Of a DNA stretch of 64,000 nt, positions 8,127 through 15,955 are shown one piece after another (position 1 is the stretch's first letter; every line of letters starts with the position of its first letter). Location: assembly GCF_001467625.1 (NCBI RefSeq), contig NZ_LNYB01000085.1, positions 672,772-736,771 on the forward strand. The letters run 5' to 3'. This stretch comes from Legionella feeleii. GTDB lineage: Bacteria > Pseudomonadota > Gammaproteobacteria > Legionellales > Legionellaceae. The notes beneath the pieces were generated by a model that did not search any database, was not told where the DNA came from, and saw only the letters and a list, made by a program, of their open reading frames with translations. Both the position numbers and the translations under genes were made by a program.

Positions 8127-8576
8127 ATGGAAGTTATTTTATTAGAAAAAGTTAGAAACTTGGGAAATTTGGGTGATAAGGTGGATGTTAAACCAGGTTA
8201 TGGCCGTAATTTCCTAATTCCACAAAGCAAAGCTGTGTTTGCTACTGAGGAAAATATTGCAGCATTTGAAAAACGTCGTGCTGAACTTGAGAAAAAAGCA
8301 CAGAAAACTTTGGCTGCTGCAGAGCAACGTGCCGCTCTGTTGAACGATACGACTATTGTTATTGCTGCTATGGCTAGTGACGAAGGTAAACTGTATGGTT
8401 CTGTAGGCCCGAATGAAGTCAAATACGCTTTGATTGCTAAGTCTATGGAAGTTAGCAAGCGTGAAATTGTTATGCCTGAAGGTCCTATCCATTCAATTGG
8501 TGACTATGTAATTGAAATTCATGTTCATAGTGATGTGATCGCCAACCTGCAAGTACAAATCGTTCCCGCAAAATAG
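8127..8576 (+). CDS. rplI: 50S ribosomal protein L9
   Basis: The protein has 149 residues with the N-terminal L9 signature [19 protein letters not shown], then [10 protein letters not shown] long connecting helix (about 40-75) leads to the C-terminal domain (KLYGSVG...). L9 binds 23S rRNA at the base of the L1 stalk and helps prevent frameshifting. It is the last gene of the S6 operon and is followed within 10 bp by a strong terminator. Confidence 0.98.
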   Translation: MEVILLEKVRNLGNLGDKVDVKPGYGRNFLIPQSKAVFATEENIAAFEKRRAELEKKAQKTLAAAEQRAALLNDTTIVIAAMASDEGKLYGSVGPNEVKYALIAKSMEVSKREIVMPEGPIHSIGDYVIEIHVHSDVIANLQVQIVPAK

Positions 8577-8584
8577 TTAAAGCT

Positions 8585-8615
8585 AAAAAACCTGCTAGGG
8601 CATAGCAGGTTTTTT
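8585..8615 (+). terminator. rho-independent terminator, probably bidirectional
   Basis: AAAAAACCTGCTA / TAGCAGGTTTTTT form a 13-bp perfect stem around GGGCA. There is a run of T on one side and of A on the other, so it can stop transcription from rplI and from the convergent gene ending at 8662. Confidence 0.9.
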
Positions 8616-8661
8616 AATTATAGAATGATAACAAGCTTGGCATTTTGCTGCTTATACTCAT

Positions 8662-10656
8662 TTACATACTGTATTGCCACTTATCACTTTCTGTATTCTC
8701 TGTGTTTTCTGTATCTTCTGCGCTTTCTGTATTTTCTGTCAGAGTAACTGCAGGGTTATGTTTTTCTAATTCTTTATTACGTGCATCTAGCATGATTGTT
8801 GTTAATTGCTCAATATTTCCTTCGGGTTCCCAAAGAGACTCTGGAAAAATACCCTTTATACATACTCTGGCAATTTGCTTATCATCCCAGCTTTGACTGA
8901 TAGCCATAGGAGATGTTCTTATACTTTCGAATGAGAAATTAAAGGAGCTAATGTGGTCTTTTGTAATCTCCTGGCCAGCAAAAGTTATATTCTCTTGATT
9001 AAAAGTTGTAGAAGATTGGGCAGGTAGGGTCTTATCCCCAGAGCTTGCCACTCCTATAAATTGATTAATAGCTTGAGGATCTTTACGTATAGTCAATAAC
9101 ATAGCAGCTAAAGATTCAAGATTATCTTCGGGTTCCCATATCTCTTCACCGAAAACAATTTTTACTGCACGTTTGCTTATCTGTTCTTCAGGCCATCCAG
9201 TAGGGAGTTGTTGGGTTTGTGCAAAGGCGTTGTTAAAAGCTTCAATATCTCGTGGTGTAATCTCATTGCCCTTAAATAGTAGTTTCTCGGGAGGGGACTC
9301 ACTTCCAGCTACTTGTTCTTTAGAGATAGTAGTTGTAGGAGATTGTTGCTCTTTAAATTCTTTAATGGCGTTTGTTTCAGGAATTTCTATATACTGCACG
9401 GCATCAACCCACTCGTTTATTTTATTAGCGCCAACAGAGCCCTCAAAAATGTCTCTATCTATTTCATTTATTTTGCCACGTATTATTTCCTGAATGGATT
9501 GCATTAATTCTTCGTCACCTTGGTATAATTTAACTTGTTCTTCTTTCGTCATATTTTCGATAGCATTTATGAACTCTTTATTTGCCAGGTCAGAGAGTAT
9601 TTCTGTCCCTCTTATGATTACAACATCTGGATGAATAGCTTCCAAGGACTCTACAATTTTGTTGATAGTACCTCCACGGCACGCATGTCTTGATTCACCA
9701 CCTAGATCTTTACCGTTATTATCTAAATTATATTCTCTATCTGCTAATGCCATATTTTTAGCAATCAGATTGCATCTTGCTAATGTATCTTCATTATGAG
9801 TATCGCTCGCTGGATAAGCAGCCTGATCTTTCGCTGCCAGCCACATGGTGGTTAAAGAATCGAGTATGGAACGACCCGATTTCCCATCTTTAATTCGATC
9901 TGTTTTAGCCCTTTGCAATGTATTTAATGCGTATGTTTTTTCATCAGCATTTAAATAGTCAGTTGATTTAATGAATTTTTCAATATCAAATAAAATTTTC
10001 TTTTGTAGCAGTTCCTTTTGAGATGGTGACAAAACATGGTGTCGCGTATCTAATTTATCCATAGAGCGTTTAATAGAGCGTTCAACGGAATCCAAATGGG
10101 TACTTTGAGCAATATCTTGGAAGTCTTTTCCTTCATTGAGCTGCTTCTTTAAGGTTATTGAATGATAAAGGCTGCTTACCTTATCCTTTATACTATTCTT
10201 TAGACTTTTAAAGGGCGCTAAGAATGCTTCTATTGTTTTTTCTCTTTTTTGTTGTCTGATGTCACTTCTAAATGCTTTATGTAACTCATCCAATTGTTTG
10301 GTTTGATTAAAAAAAATACCGGCTACGCCATTCATAATTTCTTTATATTGATTCGGATTTTTAGAAGTTTTCACCCGCAATGCGGTCAAAGTTGCGGAAA
10401 TTTCTTCGTAATTGTCCGTTTGCGGGATCTCAAGATCCCAATGTTTGGCTAAAGCTCTTGCTGTTTCCAAATACATTGATCTGGCCTGAGTTTCAAAGAA
10501 AACTTGACCTTCCTCATTTTTAATTGAGGCTAAAGTATCTTGATCCAGGTTTTTGGTAATATATTGATCATATTTTTGGATTTTTTCGATCAAGGAAAAA
10601 ATAAAAGCCTCGTCATCACTTAGTTCATTTCCTTGCGGTCTTAAATGGCTTGCCAT
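8662..10656 (-). CDS. orphan 664-residue protein with internal repeats; candidate Dot/Icm effector
   Basis: I do not recognise a family. The start at ATG 10656 (MASHLRPQ) is chosen because AAGGTG lies 6 bp upstream; an ATG 11 codons earlier has no ribosome site. The protein is hydrophilic, without signal peptide or membrane segments, and largely helical. Two related blocks of about 85-95 residues lie at 459-556 and 557-635, sharing the pattern QI...VK.IF.E..WEPE.N.E.L...L..R. A weaker version (WDLEIPQTDNYEEIS) occurs at about 75-92. The C-terminus is a glutamate/threonine-rich tail ending WQYSM, reminiscent of the acidic E-block of Dot/Icm signals. It stands alone, separated by terminators. 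Effector status is inference. Confidence 0.6.
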   Translation of the reverse strand: MASHLRPQGNELSDDEAFIFSLIEKIQKYDQYITKNLDQDTLASIKNEEGQVFFETQARSMYLETARALAKHWDLEIPQTDNYEEISATLTALRVKTSKNPNQYKEIMNGVAGIFFNQTKQLDELHKAFRSDIRQQKREKTIEAFLAPFKSLKNSIKDKVSSLYHSITLKKQLNEGKDFQDIAQSTHLDSVERSIKRSMDKLDTRHHVLSPSQKELLQKKILFDIEKFIKSTDYLNADEKTYALNTLQRAKTDRIKDGKSGRSILDSLTTMWLAAKDQAAYPASDTHNEDTLARCNLIAKNMALADREYNLDNNGKDLGGESRHACRGGTINKIVESLEAIHPDVVIIRGTEILSDLANKEFINAIENMTKEEQVKLYQGDEELMQSIQEIIRGKINEIDRDIFEGSVGANKINEWVDAVQYIEIPETNAIKEFKEQQSPTTTISKEQVAGSESPPEKLLFKGNEITPRDIEAFNNAFAQTQQLPTGWPEEQISKRAVKIVFGEEIWEPEDNLESLAAMLLTIRKDPQAINQFIGVASSGDKTLPAQSSTTFNQENITFAGQEITKDHISSFNFSFESIRTSPMAISQSWDDKQIARVCIKGIFPESLWEPEGNIEQLTTIMLDARNKELEKHNPAVTLTENTESAEDTENTENTESDKWQYSM

Positions 10657-10766
10657 GGTATTCACCTTACTAGTTGGCGCATTTCTCAAAGTATAGTTTA
10701 TTAACTTTTTTATAGTATGGAATGAATATACAAGAATTGAATTATTATCTTTCTTAAATGCAAATT

Positions 10767-11093
10767 TTAGTTTTCTAAACGAATGATATCGAAAGCTGGT
10801 TCTTCGTAGGGATGACTGGTTTTTAATGCTTGAACTGCAGCGTTAAGAAATTCACCAGAGCAAAGCATCTCGACTTTGTATTCTGGAACGAAGGTCAGTT
10901 TTTGTAGCGTACCGATGCTAGGATTTGCACCTTCCAAAGGTCGAAATTGACCTTGACCAAGACATTGCCAGCAGGCTTGATCATAGTCACCTTGCCTTCC
11001 TGCACCGGTATCAAACAAGGCTTGCTTAACAATTTCCAGGTGGCTTTCAGGGACATAAAAACTTATTTTATAATGAGATGCTAATTTTTCCAT
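10767..11093 (-). CDS. YqfO/NIF3-like C-terminal-domain protein
   Basis: This 108-residue stand-alone protein matches the small domain inserted in Nif3/YqfO proteins. It begins KISFYVPESHLEIVKQALFDTGAGRQGDYDQACW and ends with the HPYEEPAFDI motif. The fold is similar to CutA1/PII. The biochemical role is unknown; a metal- or ligand-sensing function is often assumed. Its start overlaps the end of the thioredoxin-like gene by 13 bp. It is the last gene of the enhB operon. Confidence 0.8.
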   Translation of the reverse strand: MEKLASHYKISFYVPESHLEIVKQALFDTGAGRQGDYDQACWQCLGQGQFRPLEGANPSIGTLQKLTFVPEYKVEMLCSGEFLNAAVQALKTSHPYEEPAFDIIRLEN

Positions 11094-11638
11094 TTAATGT
11101 TGCACCCCAAACTGGGTTTTTGGTCTGGGTTGATAGGTTGGTTTGCAAGCAAACAATCCAGAGCATCACGAATAGACTTGCCAGTGACTTCAATTTGGTT
11201 ACCTGGTCGAGAGTCATCTAACTGCCCGCGATAGACAAGATTCAAATTGGAATCAAAAACATAAAAATCAGGGGTGCAGGCTGCATGATAAGCTTTTGCA
11301 ACCTCTTGTGTTTCATCATAGAGATAAGGAAAGGGATAAGCCTCTGTCTGGGCAGTTTTTTTCATGTTATCTGGTGAGTCGTCAGGGTATTTTTCTACAT
11401 CATTGGAGTTAATCGCTAAAAAGCGGACTCCTTTAGGTAAATAATCATTGGCAAGTTTGGTGAGCTCTTTATTAACATGTTTTACATAGGGACAATGGTT
11501 GCAGATAAACATAATTACTGTTGCTCTGGCTTGAGAGGAATTATCCAATCCTATCTTTTTATTACTAACTACATCGAGCAAAGAAAATTGAGGGGCAGTG
11601 GTACCGAGAGGTAGCATACTGGAAGGTGTCTTAGCCAT
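11081..11638 (-). CDS. thioredoxin-fold AhpC/TSA-family protein
   Basis: The protein has 185 residues and no signal peptide. The peroxiredoxin/TlpA-like core starts at LGTTAPQFSLLDV, followed by a CNHCPYVK motif in place of CxxC thioredoxin and a conserved second Cys in AACTPDFYVFD. It ends GCNIKWKN, typical of a widespread subgroup of cytoplasmic thioredoxin-family proteins. It probably has thiol-dependent redox activity; the substrate is unknown. GGAG lies 6 bp before the ATG. It follows the membrane gene directly (1-bp overlap) and overlaps the YqfO-like gene, so the four genes are one transcription unit. Confidence 0.85.
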   Translation of the reverse strand: MAKTPSSMLPLGTTAPQFSLLDVVSNKKIGLDNSSQARATVIMFICNHCPYVKHVNKELTKLANDYLPKGVRFLAINSNDVEKYPDDSPDNMKKTAQTEAYPFPYLYDETQEVAKAYHAACTPDFYVFDSNLNLVYRGQLDDSRPGNQIEVTGKSIRDALDCLLANQPINPDQKPSLGCNIKWKN

Positions 11639-12156
11639 TAAAGTCTCCCGCCTGATGAAAAGATTAATTTCAAGATAGCAATCAAGGCAAATAGTGAATT
11701 AAGAAAAGCCCATAATAAAGTGATTCGCTTACCTTTATAGGCACTGTAAAAAGCATAAATTGCGACAGCTAAGCTTCCTGCAAAAAACACCCATTGGTTT
11801 TCATAAGCGAAACCGACAGATAGGACAGCAATGCCAATAATTCCAATTAAAAGGAAAAAATTATTTATTTGGCCGCTTAACAAATAAAAACATAGAAGCT
11901 GCAGGCACAAAAGGATTGGCAACGCCATTTGTAGCGCTGTACCAATTCCCAAAAGAATTGCCCCGTGACCAGCAATAAGAATCATTTCCAGGGCTATAAA
12001 ATAAATCAGCTTGAAATGCAGAGATGTGAACAATAATAGCAGTGAGCCTACTACATAATAGCTTTGCGCTGGAGTCTGTGTTAAACCAACCAATAATATT
12101 ATTGAACCAATAATTCCAATCAGCAGAAATAATTCATCTTGGGTCTTTGTATTCAC
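11638..12156 (-). CDS. small multi-pass membrane protein of unknown function
   Basis: The protein has 172 residues and starts at GTG 12156 with GGTG upstream. It consists almost wholly of hydrophobic stretches (about five or six membrane spans, for example LFLLIGIIGSIILLVGL). The phrase FLLIGIIGS/A recurs near residues 10 and 100, which suggests an internal duplication of a three-span unit. I do not recognise a family. It lies 4 bp after the enhB stop and touches the thioredoxin-like gene, so it is likely an envelope component of that operon. Confidence 0.7.
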   Translation of the reverse strand: MNTKTQDELFLLIGIIGSIILLVGLTQTPAQSYYVVGSLLLLFTSLHFKLIYFIALEMILIAGHGAILLGIGTALQMALPILLCLQLLCFYLLSGQINNFFLLIGIIGIAVLSVGFAYENQWVFFAGSLAVAIYAFYSAYKGKRITLLWAFLNSLFALIAILKLIFSSGGRL

Positions 12157-12160
12157 TTAA

Positions 12161-12688
12161 TCACCAGCGTAGGTAAATGCCTTTTCGAGTTGCCTCATTA
12201 ATAACATCTTGTTGTGATTTATTGGTGGAAACCCAATAATTACCCATATTGCTTAAAGCAAATTTAACACGGGGATATTGGCAAACATCTAGTACTGTAC
12301 GGCAGTCAACTGGAGTTGCACTAGGCGTATTAACCTCATTATTATTCTCATTTTCTATTGTATTTTCTTGTTTACGAGAAAAACATTGGAAATTTAAATT
12401 GGCAATGTCAGATGCAAAAGCGGCCCAATTAGATGGGTCGAGCTTGACAGTTAGGGAAGGGCTCATGAAGACTTCTCTTGTTTCAAAACGTTGTAATTCG
12501 ATTTGTACGTTACTGCGGTTTTGAATTAAGTAAAAAGTTTGTTGGCCATCATCATTGACAACCAGACGATCTTGGCTAAAGCCGAAACCTGATACCTCAC
12601 AACCATGTGGAAAGTTGTCCGCGGCTACCGTGCTGCAGAAAAAAACAGTCATTACAAATGTTGACATGATTATTCTACAAAGTGACAT
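12161..12688 (-). CDS. enhB: EnhB-like enhanced-entry protein, periplasmic
   Basis: The start at ATG 12688 (MSLCRIIMSTF) follows AAGAGGA at 5 bp spacing; an ATG 17 codons upstream lacks this. The 175-residue product has a signal peptide ending near VAADN. The mature protein matches the Legionella EnhB family: CEVSGFGF, SNWAAFASDI, then CRTVLDVCQYPRVKFALSNM and a C-terminal GIYLRW. Four or more cysteines suggest disulphides. enhABC was first linked to enhanced host-cell entry in L. pneumophila. Here no enhA or enhC lies beside it, and it heads an operon with membrane, thioredoxin-like and YqfO-like genes. A Pro/Asn/Glu-rich linker interrupts the middle. Confidence 0.85.
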   Translation of the reverse strand: MSLCRIIMSTFVMTVFFCSTVAADNFPHGCEVSGFGFSQDRLVVNDDGQQTFYLIQNRSNVQIELQRFETREVFMSPSLTVKLDPSNWAAFASDIANLNFQCFSRKQENTIENENNNEVNTPSATPVDCRTVLDVCQYPRVKFALSNMGNYWVSTNKSQQDVINEATRKGIYLRW

Positions 12689-12749
12689 GAAAATCCTCTT
12701 AAATAAATTGAAAACGGGGTATTCTAATGATAACTGCATTAAAAGTGAA

Positions 12750-13523
12750 TCAACTTCTTTCTTCTTCCCGTATGATAGTTTTCACTTTAAGCATGGGTGA
12801 ATAAGTACGATACATACTAAGAGTCAGATACATAATGACATAGCCCAGGGATAAGGATAGCCACAGCGAATCCATGCGTGGATAATTTAATAGCACAAAG
12901 GCTGAACTGACACCATAAATCAAGGAGAAGCTGTGCATAATTATTTTCAGAAACCTGGACTCCGTCAGGTAATCAAGACGAGATGGATACACATATTTAA
13001 TTGGTACAAATATCAATACGCATAATATTGAGAGGATCCAGGCATTTGTATTCATCGAAGTATCGAATATAAACATGTAAAATACAGCAATGTTCCAATA
13101 GCAGGGGAATCCCTTAAAGAAATGATCCGGTGTTTTTGCATCTGCCTGACAGAATTGATAAGACGAGGTAAGTGTAATTGCAACAATGATAAAAATTAAA
13201 AAATCAGAGGGTAGCATACCGGGTTTTACAAAAAGGAAAAAGCAAGGTGTTATCACATAGTTTAAATAATCGACAATATTATCGAGTAAAGCACCATCCA
13301 TATTAGGGAGTACTGATTTTACTTGCACTAATCTGGCTAAGGTCCCATCCACGGCATCTATGACCACGGCTACAGCCATAAACCAAAGAGCTTGCACGTA
13401 ATCGTGTTGATAGATTTTGATGAGGGTAAGAATACCAAAACAAGCTGCGCTAGCAGTGAATGCATGCACAGCCCAGGCGACCAGGTAGTGAACAGGATGG
13501 TAGCCTAGAATTTTGTTTGTCAT
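12750..13523 (-). CDS. pcs: phosphatidylcholine synthase
   Basis: This 257-residue integral membrane enzyme condenses CDP-diacylglycerol with choline to make phosphatidylcholine in one step. The CDP-alcohol phosphotransferase motif DG..AR........G...D...D is intact (DGTLAR ... GALLD NIVD). About eight hydrophobic segments follow the Pcs layout. The start is ATG 13523 (MTNKILGYHP), preceded by TTAGGA at about 7 bp; an ATG 8 codons upstream has no site. Legionella is one of the genera known to use the Pcs route, with choline taken from the host, and membrane PC matters for adhesion and virulence there. Confidence 0.92.
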   Translation of the reverse strand: MTNKILGYHPVHYLVAWAVHAFTASAACFGILTLIKIYQHDYVQALWFMAVAVVIDAVDGTLARLVQVKSVLPNMDGALLDNIVDYLNYVITPCFFLFVKPGMLPSDFLIFIIVAITLTSSYQFCQADAKTPDHFFKGFPCYWNIAVFYMFIFDTSMNTNAWILSILCVLIFVPIKYVYPSRLDYLTESRFLKIIMHSFSLIYGVSSAFVLLNYPRMDSLWLSLSLGYVIMYLTLSMYRTYSPMLKVKTIIREEERS

Positions 13524-13803
13524 CGCGTGTCCTAAGGTTAGTGTCATACTACTGTATAAGGCTGTTATGCCAGATTACTTAATTGCTAACAATGCCGATA
13601 CAACGAAATTAGCAAAATAGTAACAACAATCAAAACCCCTGTGCAAGAATACTGATGTGTTGAATGAATGATTTGCTCATTACATGCAACGAACTGCGTT
13701 AGAACAAAACTCTTTGGTAAAAGTCTATCTAGTCGAAAGCAGTAAAACCATCCCTGGAACGTATAGTTGCGAGCTTACAGGAAAATGGATGATTTAAATT
13801 AGT
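13524..13803. other. intergenic gap without a recognisable gene
   Basis: Between the divergent pcs and aldehyde dehydrogenase genes lie about 280 bp with frequent stops in all frames. I see no tRNA, repeat or convincing small ORF. It must carry the pcs promoter on the minus strand, but no box stands out. Confidence 0.5.
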
Positions 13804-13831
13804 TTGCGTCTTCATTTGCATCGGCTACACT
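13804..13831 (+). promoter_or_regulatory. candidate promoter of the aldehyde dehydrogenase
   Basis: TTGCGT (13804-13809) and TACACT (13826-13831) are separated by 16 bp, about 30 bp upstream of the ATG at 13861. This is a moderate match to sigma70 consensus. Confidence 0.4.
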
Positions 13832-13860
13832 GGAAAAAATAAGAATAGAGGCTGATGCAA

Positions 13861-15228
13861 ATGATTATAAAAACTATCAATCCGGCAACGGAAGTTGTTT
13901 TGCAGGAGTATTCAACGCTTAGTGAAAAACAAATAGATGCTTTGATTGATGCGGGTCATTTAACTTTCAGTATCTGGAAAAAGACAACTTTTTTGCAGCG
14001 TAAACAAGCGATGTTGAAAATGGCGGGCTTATTGCGGCAAAAGAAAAATGATTTTGCTTTGCTAATGGCAAATGAAATGGGTAAGCCTATAAACGCTGGT
14101 AAAGCGGAGATTGAAAAATGTGCCTGGGTTTGTGAACATTTTGCTGAGCATGCTGAAGATTATTTACAACCACGGACAATTCAAACAGAAATGAAAAAAA
14201 CCATGGTTTGTTATCAGCCTCTAGGCATTGTATTTGCCATCATGCCCTGGAATTTTCCTTTTTGGCAGGTATTTCGTTTTGCTGCTCCAACGTTGATGGC
14301 CGGGAATGCGGCTATTTTAAAGCATGCTCCTATTTCAACGGGTACTGGCGAGGCGATTGCTGCTTTATTTCTTGAGGCCGGTTTTCCAGAACACTTGTTT
14401 CAGCATTTTATTTTAGATAATGAAATGGCCGCCAAAGTAATTGCGCATAAAAAGATCGTCGCTGTCACTTTAACGGGCAGTGAGCGAGCGGGCCAGATAA
14501 TTGCTGCCAATGCAGGCAGCCACTTAAAAAAGGCAGTACTAGAGTTAGGTGGTAATGATCCTTATATTGTACTTGAGGACGCTGATCTTGATTTGGCCGC
14601 AAATTGTATTGTCACTTCTCGATTGAATAACAGTGGCCAAGTTTGTATTGCCGCCAAACGAATTATTGCAGTGAATTCTATTTGTGATCAATTGGTTAAA
14701 AAAATTAAAGAGAAAATGACTTGCTATCAAATGGGTAGTCCTCTGGATGAAAAGACCAATTTAGGTCCTATGGCACGTGATGATTTACGAAAAACACTTC
14801 ATCAACAGGTATTAAAAAGTGTAAAATTAGGAGCAAAATTGGTCATCGGTGGGGAAATACCAAATACTAAAGGTTTTTACTACCCACCAACCTTAATACT
14901 TGATGTGCGAAAAGGTATGCCCGCTTTTGATGAGGAATTGTTTGGCCCGGTCATTGCCGTTATTAATGCAGACAATGAAATAGATGCTATACAATTGGCT
15001 AATCAAAGTGAATATGGTTTAGGCTCTGCAGTTTTTACGAGGGATTTGACCCGGGGGGAGCATATTGCTCGCTATGAATTAGAGGCTGGCGCCTGTTTTG
15101 TGAATGCTTTGGTGGCCTCAGACCCAAGAGTGCCATTTGGGGGAATTAAGCACTCTGGTTATGGAAGAGAATTATCTAAGGAAGGTATTTTAGAATTTGT
15201 TAATACAAAAACGGTTGCAATCCAATGA
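13861..15228 (+). CDS. NAD(P)-dependent aldehyde dehydrogenase, succinate-semialdehyde type
   Basis: The protein is about 455 residues. An ATG two codons earlier (13855) is also possible but sits only 3 bp from AGAGG, while ATG 13861 is at 9 bp. It begins with the short N-terminus (TINPATEVVLQEYSTLSE) typical of the 456-residue bacterial succinate-semialdehyde dehydrogenases. Class motifs present are MPWNFPFWQ, the catalytic Glu in LELGGNDP, the catalytic Cys in NSGQVCIAAKR, and VPFGGIKHSGYGRE. It would oxidise an aldehyde such as succinate semialdehyde to the acid. It overlaps the next gene by 4 bp (ATGA). Confidence 0.85.
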   Translation: MIIKTINPATEVVLQEYSTLSEKQIDALIDAGHLTFSIWKKTTFLQRKQAMLKMAGLLRQKKNDFALLMANEMGKPINAGKAEIEKCAWVCEHFAEHAEDYLQPRTIQTEMKKTMVCYQPLGIVFAIMPWNFPFWQVFRFAAPTLMAGNAAILKHAPISTGTGEAIAALFLEAGFPEHLFQHFILDNEMAAKVIAHKKIVAVTLTGSERAGQIIAANAGSHLKKAVLELGGNDPYIVLEDADLDLAANCIVTSRLNNSGQVCIAAKRIIAVNSICDQLVKKIKEKMTCYQMGSPLDEKTNLGPMARDDLRKTLHQQVLKSVKLGAKLVIGGEIPNTKGFYYPPTLILDVRKGMPAFDEELFGPVIAVINADNEIDAIQLANQSEYGLGSAVFTRDLTRGEHIARYELEAGACFVNALVASDPRVPFGGIKHSGYGRELSKEGILEFVNTKTVAIQ

Positions 15229-15713
15229 TAGCAAATAATCAATTGATCTTTATTTCGGCAAGTGAACAAAGGATGCATTGTTTTGACAATAATAATGTTT
15301 ATAAATCTTACCTGATATCAACAGGGAAAAACGGTTTAGGTGAATTAAGTGGCAGTGGATGTACCCCTCGCGGTTGGCATCAAATATACTCTCGTATTGG
15401 CCTGGATGCCCCGATAAATAGTGTTTTTATATCTCGTGAGTGGACAGGGGAAATTTATACTCCTGAGTTAGCAGCTCTTTATCCTGAGCGAGATTGGATA
15501 TTAACTCGTATTCTTCAATTGGATGGTTTAGAGGAAGGACGTAATAAAGGCGGTAAGGTGGATAGCTTACAGCGCTTTATTTATATTCATGGCACGCCCG
15601 ATACAGCCGAACTAGGCAAACCGGCTTCCCATGGTTGTATTCGTATGCAAAATTCGGATTTAGTAGAATTAGCTGATTGGGTTGCTGTGGGAACGCGTGT
15701 GTGTATTGAATAA
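15225..15713 (+). CDS. L,D-transpeptidase-family (YkuD) protein without signal peptide
   Basis: The protein has 162 residues. The YkuD block is complete: YIHGTPDTAELGKPASHGC with His122, His136 and Cys138, then IRMQNSDL. No signal peptide or hydrophobic N-terminus is seen (MIANNQLIFISASEQR), unlike the secreted enzyme at 4162. Short leaderless YkuD proteins are common in gammaproteobacteria and their route to the periplasm is not established. It is translationally coupled (ATGA overlap) to the aldehyde dehydrogenase, a pairing with no obvious metabolic logic. Confidence 0.85.
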   Translation: MIANNQLIFISASEQRMHCFDNNNVYKSYLISTGKNGLGELSGSGCTPRGWHQIYSRIGLDAPINSVFISREWTGEIYTPELAALYPERDWILTRILQLDGLEEGRNKGGKVDSLQRFIYIHGTPDTAELGKPASHGCIRMQNSDLVELADWVAVGTRVCIE

Positions 15714-15911
15714 CTTAAGGAGTTGTCAGCATGTCCGCTATCTTGGCAGTTATGTCTTGATTTTCTGTGCTTCGCGTGGTCACATGCTGGAGTTTATGCA
15801 TCCGCTGCGATGCTTTAAAATAAAGCCATAATTACTGAAGCTAGCAAAAGGTGAATAGCTCCTGGAGCAAAAAAATGCATTACTGGCGGTGTAACTTATC
15901 GCGTAGAAGTA

Positions 15912-15917
15912 TATAAT
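15912..15917 (+). promoter_or_regulatory. -10 box ahead of the large glutamate dehydrogenase gene
   Basis: A perfect TATAAT lies 38 bp before the gdh ATG. No good TTGACA is found at 16-18 bp, so the promoter may be activator-dependent. An 8-bp inverted repeat (CAGCATGT at 15727-15734, ACATGCTG at 15782-15789) lies further upstream. Confidence 0.4.
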
Positions 15918-15955
15918 GCGCCGCAATTTATTTTCATGCCTAATGAGGTGATTGA

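Noticed and set aside
10657-10689. ATG 11 codons upstream for the orphan effector-like gene
   Set aside because: No ribosome site; ATG 10656 has AAGGTG at proper distance.
10738-10760. Possible PmrA box upstream of the orphan gene
   Set aside because: TTTAAG-N5-TAATAA has two mismatches and is too far from the best -10.
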